Below are positions 1 through 8,149 of a DNA stretch of 41,284 nt, piece by piece. The DNA comes from Stentor coeruleus (Eukaryota > Ciliophora > Heterotrichea > Heterotrichida > Stentoridae). Location: contig MPUH01000658.1 in the NCBI GenBank assembly GCA_001970955.1, positions 1 through 41,284 on the forward strand, read 5' to 3'. Both the position numbers and the translations under genes were made by a program. Within the stretch, counting starts at the first letter, position 1, and each line of letters opens with the position of its first letter. The notes beneath the pieces were generated by a model. The model saw only the letters and a list, made by a program, of their open reading frames with translations. It made no database searches and was not told where the DNA came from.

Positions 1-645
1 GCTTCAAAGTAGACTATGCTTAAAGTAGTTGATTAAGTAAAATGGGCAAGGTTTTAGTTTAAATTTCCTATTTAAGGCATATTCTTAGTTTTAGGCATTC
101 TACTGTATTTAAAATTTGACAAATTGGATTAAAAGCCACAGTTCCACTATACCAATTTTATTAAATGTTTACTTAAATAATTTTATAAATTGTTATTATA
201 GCTTTCAAATATATTTTCAAGATTTTATAATTTAGAATTAAAAATAGATAATTATTATGATCATCATGGTTAATTAGCCAAATAGTTGTTCGCAGCAATA
301 AAGCTTCCTTCATCGATAGCAATAACAATGTATTTTCATTATGTTTGGAAACGTTTAAAATGGTGAAATTACTTAAAATAGCTTAGATTATCATAAATAA
401 ATCATATTATATTTAATAATTTGAATAAAGGTTATACACTGTAATCTCTCCACTCTGAGATGCTATATTATATCAGATAATTAGCATAATCTTATTACTC
501 AAAATTACGGAATTTTGATATAAACTCCTGAAATTACTGAATATCTGGCTGCAAAGGTTGTGAAGTTGGGAATCTACTGCACCCAAAACTAATAAAATCA
601 TATTATCAAATAAATTAATTACAAATAGCGTAAAATTTTTAAAAT
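1..645. other. A+T-rich intergenic stretch
   Basis: No convincing coding frame is visible on either strand. The stretch is dominated by A/T runs and short homopolymers, like the other intergenic DNA here. It lies downstream of the minus-strand kelch gene. No tRNA, telomeric repeat or clear structured element was seen. Confidence 0.5.
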
Positions 646-1971
646 CTATTCTATCTTAGTTACTACATTTAATTCTAAAGACTCTAAATCAAACTGACAA
701 ATTTTTCCATTCCAAAATATAAAATAAGCTTTTTTCCCTCTAATAACAGGCCGACTTGAAGATGCATCAAAGTCAACCGATCCCCTTAAAATCTGCCACG
801 AATTAATATCAGACACCTGAGATTTCAATATGCTTTCACCCATAATCAAATACAAACTATCCCCATATTTGACAATTAAATTCCTCCAATAGCTCATAGT
901 AAAATCATTATTAATATTCATAAACAAATTGTTTTCTATATTATAACATAAAAAATGTCTTTTTTTATTGTTTTCAGACCCTACAATAAAAATTTCTTTG
1001 TCTTTCAACACCACACATGTCGTTGAACTTAAAGCAACAGGAAGTCTCAAAAGATTTTTCCAAGTTTTACTTCTAAGATCAAACAAATCACTTGAATTTA
1101 AAAAACTCCCATCATATCCTCCAAAAATATAAACTCCTTGTTTATAAAACAAAGCTTGTGCTGCATATCTTTTTCTAGCTTTAGGAAGAACTTTAACTGC
1201 TCCTGTATTTTTATTGATAATATAACAGCTATTATTATAACTATTTGTAATTTCAACATAACCTCCTGTAAAAAATATTTCAGTCAAAGATATAGAGCAT
1301 ATTGATTGAAGTGACCCTTGGTTTTCATTAACAGAGACTAATTTTTTACTGTAAGTAAGAGTTTGAGTATCAAATTGAACTAAAAATTTTGATTCGTTTA
1401 TAAAGGAATATAGACTGTTATCTATATTTAGATTTGCTTTTGGTGTTGAGATACATTTAAGTGCTTCATCTTGAATTTTCATAGTAAGTTCGTGGAGGTT
1501 TATAACATAGCTAAGGCTTTCTACAAATGTTTTTAGACAAAAAGCTTTTATTTCTGCTTTGATATCATCTGTGTCTACTTTTGGTTTGTCTATTGTTTCA
1601 GCTGTGTATATTATGGGGATTTGGCTTTTTGAAAGAAGTTCTTTTAGTAAAAATCTGCAGTAATTTTTTATGTTTTGGATTTCTGAGGTTTTTTGATAGA
1701 AAACTTTTGTGAGTTGGTTGATTATTTGGTTTAAGTCAAAGATACATCTTTGGTAGGTATTTTCAAAGGATTTTATTATTTCTTTTAGTGAGTTTATTGC
1801 TGATTGCTGATTTGAAATATTTTTTAGGTAAGTAAAGCTTTGATGCTCGCGGCTGCAAAGGTTTGTATGGATATCTTGATGAATATTGCAAAAATAAAGG
1901 AGTTTGTTTCCGCATGAAATACGTGTTATAGGGTTTAAAGAGCATTTTGGTTCTGAGCAATTTATTGACAT
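646..1971 (-). CDS. B-box-like zinc finger and kelch-repeat protein
   Basis: Intact 441-residue frame ending in TAG. The N-terminus carries closely spaced Cys/His residues (C5, C10, C20, C28, H31, H35, C40) that resemble a B-box-type zinc site. Residues about 45-190 are helical and could form a coiled coil, as in TRIM-like proteins. The C-terminal half has kelch blades, seen in the IFFTGGY and VYIFGGYDG motifs followed by conserved W/L positions and a third strand reading IFIVGS. Kelch propellers are protein-interaction platforms, and B-box-kelch proteins are abundant in ciliates. No catalytic domain is present. The assignment to the kelch fold is good. The zinc site is inferred from residue spacing, and the partner and role are unknown. 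Confidence 0.75.
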   Translation of the reverse strand: MSINCSEPKCSLNPITRISCGNKLLYFCNIHQDIHTNLCSREHQSFTYLKNISNQQSAINSLKEIIKSFENTYQRCIFDLNQIINQLTKVFYQKTSEIQNIKNYCRFLLKELLSKSQIPIIYTAETIDKPKVDTDDIKAEIKAFCLKTFVESLSYVINLHELTMKIQDEALKCISTPKANLNIDNSLYSFINESKFLVQFDTQTLTYSKKLVSVNENQGSLQSICSISLTEIFFTGGYVEITNSYNNSCYIINKNTGAVKVLPKARKRYAAQALFYKQGVYIFGGYDGSFLNSSDLFDLRSKTWKNLLRLPVALSSTTCVVLKDKEIFIVGSENNKKRHFLCYNIENNLFMNINNDFTMSYWRNLIVKYGDSLYLIMGESILKSQVSDINSWQILRGSVDFDASSSRPVIRGKKAYFIFWNGKICQFDLESLELNVVTKIE

Positions 1972-2508
1972 GGTATATCTTTCAAAATTATTAAAGTAAT
2001 TGAAAGGTTTTGCATAAATTTGCTATTTTATTGAATACTTGCTATTATAATTTTGATACTATCAAAGATAATAAATTTTCATAATACGATCCTAGAAAAG
2101 CGTCCGAGTTGACAAGGTTTTATAGCTATTGTGCAGATCTTAGAGACTCATAAATTTCTGACTGATGGCATGCAACAGTCTTTTTTCCCTATGGCAGCAT
2201 ATCATCTCGTGATTAGCATATCAGAATGAACCGAATGTAGCACTATCATCTACGCAAAATATGATAGAACCGATTCTAGACAGACATAAAAAGCTTAACT
2301 CTTTTGACCTAGAAGCGTAGTTCTCCCTCTTTTTTATTTCAATTAAAATGGAAGGGCCTGTAGTGTGTCTAGATTAAAATTAAAATATTGCAATACTGAC
2401 TCTTATGATATCAAAAGATAATTCAAACTTTAATAATATACTATTACTAATTCAATCACTCATACTTTAAGACAAATTTGTCCCTAATTACTTAATTTAT
2501 GCCAACTT
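1972..2508. other. Intergenic stretch with a more G+C-rich core
   Basis: This lies between two minus-strand genes, so it should hold the kelch gene's promoter and the channel gene's 3' end. About 2090-2340 is visibly less A+T-rich than typical spacers here and contains T6 runs (near 2175 and 2330). No open frame and no tRNA-like B box were found. It could encode a small noncoding RNA, but no family is recognised. Confidence 0.35.
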
Positions 2509-5500
2509 TCAATGATTATTTAGTTTTCCTTCTATCACTTTCAAACTAGCTCTCATATGAAAAGCCATTTCCTCCAAGTTCCTAACTTTTTCTCTAGTCT
2601 CGTAATTGGACTCCTTAATATCCTTCGCGCATCTCACAACCTCACTTACCCCTTGGCATATTTCTAATAGCTTTTCCTCAACAGGGTCAGCTTCTTCTTC
2701 AAGGATATTAGCAACAGCAGCATGCAAATACCTTTTTTCCTTTTGATTCCTAAACCTAATCATATTAATTTCACCTTCTAATATCAACTGTGCAAGCTCC
2801 TTCCTATCATTAATGCTCAGATTTTCTTTAACCCTATCATAAGTTTCAAAAAGTATACAAATAAGCAAATTCAACATAATAATTGTATTAATCATTGTAG
2901 CAAACAAAAAGACAATATAGTCTAACAAGGTATAATCAGTAGTATCATAATCAGATAGGTTAAGTTTATAAGAGTCTATAATAAACATAGGCAAATCTTC
3001 AGAGTCTGCTTCTTCTAAAGCGAAATAAATAAACGCAAAAGCTAAAGTTGAGTAGAAAAATATTATAAGGAAGCTCAGCATATCTTTGACTACTTCTTTT
3101 ATAAGATTAACCATGACTCTAGTTCTTGTGAATAGCCTAAAATAATTTATTCCTCTCATCCAGCTTATCATGTTAATAATTACTAAAAGTTCTCTATAAT
3201 TTTCTTCAGTACCTTCAGATGAAAATATCATAAGACAAAAAGTGATAACAAGAAAACTACGAATAAGATCAAGATAATTCCAGTAGTCCTGCCAAAAAAG
3301 AACCCCTCCTGCAATCATTTGCACTATTGTGTATATAAGAAATGCCATATTGACTACAAAAATTGGAGCAAGAGTTGATTTACTATCAATATAAAGCACA
3401 GTATAAGATATAAGCAGGGCCATATAAATAAGATAAAGTATAGCTTGGATATATAGATAAGGGAAGGCATCCTCCCATTTTTTTTGAAGAAGGATATCGA
3501 CAAAATTCGATTTAAAAACTTGGTCATTAGGGCAGATTGTCAAGCTCTTGAGGAATTCTAAACTTTTTGATGACCCTGTTGTTGAGATTTTGGCTCGGGA
3601 GTGGTAGTAAAAAACAGGTTGACGATCAACATTTTCACAGTTAAGAGCCTTGCTTTCGAATCTTTTACTGAATTTTAGATCAGGCAATTTGCAGTTTTTT
3701 GAACAGAAATTCGGTAAGTAAGACGACTTGTCTTGATATAATAAAGCTTCGTAAAAATTCTCTAAACCTTTATCGCCTCGAATGTTAAGCTCAATAAGGT
3801 TCTTTTGTATTCTGGCAAGGCAATAAGGATTATGAGGAATTCTTTTAGCTAGATTTGTAAGTATAACAGTTATACAAGATTGGTAGTCTTTAGCAATACT
3901 TAATGATAGTGGGGTTTCACGGCGACTAGTCATAGCGAATGGAGCATTGTTCTGCAAAGATAGTTCTAAAAGTTCACTGAGATTGAAAAAAGTGTAAATA
4001 TGCGCTATATTAATCTTGTAATATGAAAAAAAATACTGGTCCATGTTTTTATCATACTCAATTTTGCCCCCTTTTATAAGATTACTCAAATAGAACAAAA
4101 AATCATAATGGCGTTTGTTTGGCCCATATACCTCCAAGTTATCAGTGGTAATCGGGTTATCAGAAATCTCAACTTGATTGCAAAAAACCTTATAAACCTT
4201 TTCTTCATCAACTACAAGCGAATGAGCTTTTGTAGCAAACAAACTAACTTCGCTCCAAGTCTTTTGATCAACAACAGTTACTTGCTTTGCACTTCCAATA
4301 TACAACAAATTATCACAATGACTTAAACTATGTATAGTATTTGAAACATAAATGTTTTGAACACAACTAAGATTTTTCACTGACCATACTCGTACTGAAG
4401 TACTGCTTGCTGATATAAGATAAGACTCTGTAATGGTTTTGCTAAAGGCTACCACTGCTGATTCATGTCCTTGGAGCTCTGTATACGATTCACTTGTATA
4501 GTCATAAGCTATAATCCCACTGGTTTTACTTGAAGAAAAAAGTATGCTTTTGCATTTACATAGACAACCTATTGCACTTGAATGGCTACTTAAGCTTTCA
4601 ATTTTGAACTCAGGATTAATTGCATCATATGATTGAATACTCCCATCGTAATTCCCAATCAAAATCTCTTCGTCTGTACACAACAAAGCTGTAGCTTCAA
4701 TTTCCAACTCATAGTATTTCTCAGTAAAATCATCAATTTTCCATCTTGTAAGCATTTTTCCACTAAGTCCAAATAGATATTCCCCATTTGTTGAAACCTC
4801 AATTTTTTTTATCCCTTTTTGTTCAAGCTCAACAATATTATTCAAATCTTTTCTATCCCAAATACTCACGCTCTTATTTTCTATAACAAGTGCTATGTAT
4901 TTTCCGAATATTTTAATTTCTTTAATAGGGTCTAGGTTTTCTATTATATCAATATCTTCGAAATCTGGAATAGCCCATGATATGATTTTGCTATTGCCTC
5001 CTGCTATGAAAATACGATCTGCTTCTAGTATTAAGTTGCAAATATCAGAATTATGCCCTGTAAGTTTTTTTTGTTGACCTTTAGGGTTCCATATACGTAT
5101 AGTTTTATCAACCCCAGCAGTGATATAGTTGATTTTATATGTTAAGACCTGGGTAACTCTACCTTTATGGCCTTTGAATCTGAAAATCACTTGTCTGTCT
5201 TGCAGTGAATATACTTCAACCAAGCCGATTTCCATGCCAGCTACAACTGAGTTTTCAGTACAATGCACAGCTGTGACTGGGCTTTTTGTATTTATATGAT
5301 AAGTTGACCCACTAAGGATTGTAAGAGAATCATGACCAATAGCAACATTATCATTTAAAGCGCTTATACAGCGAACTGAGTCTTCAAATGATATAATGGT
5401 CTGATGATTTTCCCCTTTTGTATCACAGACTATAACTTTTCCTTTACTTGCTGAGTATAACTTGTCGTCATAAATTTCTAATATTGACACTGGGCCTTCA

Positions 5501-5877
5501 TGGATTTTTATAGAAAAGCACACATTGCCATCAGGGATGTTTAAGCTTATGATAGTCCCATCTAATTTTCCATAGTAAAGTTCTCTATATACGGCTAAAG
5601 AACAGTATTCAGATTCAGGGATTTTTAAGTCTTGATATAGTTTGTGAGAAGATTTTAGTAAGATGCAGGCCCTGTCTTTGTTGGCGACTAGAAAATTTTG
5701 CTCTTGGGTTCTTTGGATTATGGAAGCTGGGAATGGAAGCTGGATTGATTCGGGGATTTTCTCGAATATGTATTTCATAATTTCTTTCAGATCTCCTTCA
5801 GTGCTGTCTTCGCTTTTTATTTCTTTAAAGAGGAGATCTGATAGGAATAGAGACTTAAAGCTATTCAACTTCGACAT
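2509..5877 (-). CDS. WD40-propeller / TRP-like six-helix cation channel fusion
   Basis: Intact 1122-residue frame. Residues about 60-600 are beta-propeller repeats of WD40 type, for example GHKGRVTQVLTYKINYITAGVDKT and TGHNSDICNL, with IRIWNP and VRVWSV blade ends. Residues about 670-740 look ankyrin-like (ETPLSLSIAKDYQSC). Around 805-1020 there are six hydrophobic helices, and the last, DYIVFLFATMINTIIMLNLL followed by ICILFETYDRV, matches the S6 of TRP/polycystin-type ion-transport domains. A charged, probably coiled-coil tail follows (about 1040-1122). The likely role is a non-selective or Ca2+-permeable channel at the cell or ciliary membrane whose cytosolic propeller binds a regulator. 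Ligand, selectivity and localisation cannot be read from the sequence. The long WD40 front end is unusual for a TRP channel. Confidence 0.8.
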   Translation of the reverse strand: MSKLNSFKSLFLSDLLFKEIKSEDSTEGDLKEIMKYIFEKIPESIQLPFPASIIQRTQEQNFLVANKDRACILLKSSHKLYQDLKIPESEYCSLAVYRELYYGKLDGTIISLNIPDGNVCFSIKIHEGPVSILEIYDDKLYSASKGKVIVCDTKGENHQTIISFEDSVRCISALNDNVAIGHDSLTILSGSTYHINTKSPVTAVHCTENSVVAGMEIGLVEVYSLQDRQVIFRFKGHKGRVTQVLTYKINYITAGVDKTIRIWNPKGQQKKLTGHNSDICNLILEADRIFIAGGNSKIISWAIPDFEDIDIIENLDPIKEIKIFGKYIALVIENKSVSIWDRKDLNNIVELEQKGIKKIEVSTNGEYLFGLSGKMLTRWKIDDFTEKYYELEIEATALLCTDEEILIGNYDGSIQSYDAINPEFKIESLSSHSSAIGCLCKCKSILFSSSKTSGIIAYDYTSESYTELQGHESAVVAFSKTITESYLISASSTSVRVWSVKNLSCVQNIYVSNTIHSLSHCDNLLYIGSAKQVTVVDQKTWSEVSLFATKAHSLVVDEEKVYKVFCNQVEISDNPITTDNLEVYGPNKRHYDFLFYLSNLIKGGKIEYDKNMDQYFFSYYKINIAHIYTFFNLSELLELSLQNNAPFAMTSRRETPLSLSIAKDYQSCITVILTNLAKRIPHNPYCLARIQKNLIELNIRGDKGLENFYEALLYQDKSSYLPNFCSKNCKLPDLKFSKRFESKALNCENVDRQPVFYYHSRAKISTTGSSKSLEFLKSLTICPNDQVFKSNFVDILLQKKWEDAFPYLYIQAILYLIYMALLISYTVLYIDSKSTLAPIFVVNMAFLIYTIVQMIAGGVLFWQDYWNYLDLIRSFLVITFCLMIFSSEGTEENYRELLVIINMISWMRGINYFRLFTRTRVMVNLIKEVVKDMLSFLIIFFYSTLAFAFIYFALEEADSEDLPMFIIDSYKLNLSDYDTTDYTLLDYIVFLFATMINTIIMLNLLICILFETYDRVKENLSINDRKELAQLILEGEINMIRFRNQKEKRYLHAAVANILEEEADPVEEKLLEICQGVSEVVRCAKDIKESNYETREKVRNLEEMAFHMRASLKVIEGKLNNH

Positions 5878-6352
5878 TATCCGTTTATTTAACTGATATT
5901 AAATTTCAGAGTATGATGCAGAATTATGCTTAAAATTTTTAGCAAGGAAGGAATTAAATTTATAATAATTTAGTAGATATAGATGTGCTTTTAATGATTA
6001 TATATTTAGGCATTAAAAACTTATTAAAATCTCCATAAAAAAATATATATAATACCCATTTTATCATTGAGGAACCATATAAAAAATGTTATAAATATGA
6101 TGATAATGCAGCTCATATTTATAATTCCTAGAGCACTTATCAATGGTATTAAAAATTGAGGCATGAAGATATATATAAAATATCTTCAAAAGCTATAAGC
6201 CCGATATCAAATATTATAAACTACTCCAAACTATCGAAAATTTCTCAAATAAATCACATTCTATTCTACAAAACTATCAAAAATAACTTATCAGTACATA
6301 TACACCATACAGAAATTAAAAAATAGCATAATCCACTCAAATAAATTATTTC
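5878..6352. other. A+T-rich intergenic stretch
   Basis: No open frame or structured element was recognised. It holds the promoter side of the WD40-channel gene and the 3' end of the metallophosphoesterase gene. Confidence 0.5.
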
Positions 6353-7420
6353 TCATACCGTGAATTTTGCTGCTTTTTCTTTACCATATCTAAAATTCCA
6401 TAAGCCAAATCCAATAGCAGCCAATCCAGGTATGATAAAGAAAATATAAAAATATCCTTGCTGGCTTTCAGCACAAATAGTCTGTGTCTCAAGCATTCCT
6501 TCTCTTCTTTCAAGGACAACTTTTTCACCAGTTTCATCTCTAATCCATGAGTTTAACTTGCCAGTATTGAAATTGTATTCAAATACCCTAGCACCTTTAT
6601 TAAAATAAGGTTCAGGCCCATTTCCTGCATATCCAGTTTTCCTTCCATAATACAAAGAATAATTCCCTATTATCCCTTCAAAATCATTATAATGATCATG
6701 TCCTGCTGCTATAGCAATAATATCCTCTAAAGCTCCAAGAACATATCTTGTATGGTTTCCAGGACAGGCAACATCTTCATAACGATGACCAAGTGCTGAA
6801 TCCCATAAGTCCATAAATTCAGGAGGGGGAATATGAACAAATATCATTCCAGGAATAATTTTGTTACTGGCTATAGTCATAGCTTGCTGAGTTGATCTGA
6901 TCCATTCGATTTGATCTTCATGGATTCTATCCCAACCGAATTCTAAATGATTACGATTGCCTGTGTTTATAGCCCAGAGCATTAGAGAGAGTTCTCCTTT
7001 GTGATGAATTGGCACGTAGTAGTTTGCTGAATGGCTTAAAGATGATAATGACTTTGATGCTAAACTTAGACGGTGTTTACGATCGTGGGCCATAATCTCC
7101 TCGCCTGTTAGGTCTGCTTCGATGTCGTGATTACCAAGGACTAGAGCCCAAGGGATGTTATATTTTTCCATTGGTGCTATGTATCGATTGTAGTAAGATA
7201 AATACCACCCTGTTGTTCCTGGCCATGCGTATCCACTTACCATATCACCTGTGATAATAACTAAATCCGGATCTTCCCATTTAAGTAAATTTTCTTGAAT
7301 TTCTGTATTAAACCTGTCTTGTACCTCTCCTTCCCCATAATGCAAATCAGTCATTTGAAGGATCTTCACTGTTTCCTTATCAATATTCAAGGCAATAACA
7401 ACAGGTAGCAAAAATATCAT
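6353..7420 (-). CDS. Membrane-anchored calcineurin-like metallophosphoesterase (PAP28/29-, Dcr2-like)
   Basis: A binuclear-metal phosphoesterase with all core motifs in order (numbering from the start chosen here): D25-x-H27 in TDLHYGEG, GDMVSG at 58-63, GNHD at 96-99, a later His in FVHIPPPEF, and GHDHYND near 240. These are the metal ligands of the Metallophos family. The overall layout resembles the inactive-purple-acid-phosphatase 28/29 and Dcr2 group. I chose the ATG at 7420 because it begins a short signal peptide (MIFLLPVVIAL) like those of the other secreted proteins here. An in-frame ATG at 7483 would add 21 residues but overlaps the divergent gene. A C-terminal hydrophobic helix (YFYIFFIIPGLAAIGFGLW) suggests type I membrane anchoring with the enzyme in the lumen or outside the cell. 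The gene ends in TGA. The substrate is unknown. Confidence 0.85.
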   Translation of the reverse strand: MIFLLPVVIALNIDKETVKILQMTDLHYGEGEVQDRFNTEIQENLLKWEDPDLVIITGDMVSGYAWPGTTGWYLSYYNRYIAPMEKYNIPWALVLGNHDIEADLTGEEIMAHDRKHRLSLASKSLSSLSHSANYYVPIHHKGELSLMLWAINTGNRNHLEFGWDRIHEDQIEWIRSTQQAMTIASNKIIPGMIFVHIPPPEFMDLWDSALGHRYEDVACPGNHTRYVLGALEDIIAIAAGHDHYNDFEGIIGNYSLYYGRKTGYAGNGPEPYFNKGARVFEYNFNTGKLNSWIRDETGEKVVLERREGMLETQTICAESQQGYFYIFFIIPGLAAIGFGLWNFRYGKEKAAKFTV

Positions 7421-7427
7421 AATAAAA

Positions 7428-8033
7428 ATGTATTCTACCAGCCAAAGACGCTTTAAAAAGAAAATCCTCAAAGTACCATACAAGCTCCCTATGGTAAAAG
7501 GTTATTCAGTCTGCGCTATACGTCGGGAACACAAAAAAGCCTATAATATTACAGACCTTAACAACGATATACAAGATCCTAGACCAAAAATCCTATCAGA
7601 AAATAAGCAAGTTAAGCATATGATGGTTAGTGTAACTCCAGATGAATTCCAAATTCCAGAAATTATATTCGGTAAAAATTCACTTTTGAGAAAATATAGT
7701 GAAAGTCCTTTAAGGGTAAATAACTCTTTAAGAATTTTAACCACTGTAGATAGTCCTGTTGCTTGGGCACGGAACTTTGATGTAAATAAACTAACCAAAG
7801 ATCTGAACAAACTAACAAAAATCCAAGAGAGTAATAATTTCCTTAAGGAGCACTTTAAAGACACTAATCTTAATGCTTATAAAGCTCATTCAACTTTAAA
7901 GCTATTAAAAAAAATCCCAAAAGCTTCTGAAGAAGATAAAAAAAAATCTAAAAGAGTGACTAGTAGTTTGAAACTCTGTCTTTTTAAAGTTAAAGGCTCT
8001 CTTATAAGTTTGAAGCCATCTCCATATAAATAA
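7428..8033 (+). CDS. Hypothetical basic protein
   Basis: Intact frame of 201 residues from the first ATG, or 180 from the ATG at 7491. It is rich in Lys/Arg and Ser and has no recognisable domain, membrane segment or catalytic motif. A TLKLLKKIP segment and a helical LTKDLNKLTKIQES stretch suggest a partly disordered, possibly nuclear or cytoskeletal protein, but that is a guess. It diverges from the metallophosphoesterase gene with almost no space between the starts, so the true start may be 7491. Codon use looks genuine and the frame stays open across strongly A+T-rich DNA, which supports a real gene. Confidence 0.6.
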   Translation: MYSTSQRRFKKKILKVPYKLPMVKGYSVCAIRREHKKAYNITDLNNDIQDPRPKILSENKQVKHMMVSVTPDEFQIPEIIFGKNSLLRKYSESPLRVNNSLRILTTVDSPVAWARNFDVNKLTKDLNKLTKIQESNNFLKEHFKDTNLNAYKAHSTLKLLKKIPKASEEDKKKSKRVTSSLKLCLFKVKGSLISLKPSPYK

Positions 8034-8149
8034 TGCAATCGCATTAGCCTTAAGGTTCTATATCATATTCTCAATCATTAATATACTGATTAGTAGTAAA
8101 AGTATAACATCATCATAATGCATTTAGCCTTATATCCGTTTATATAATA

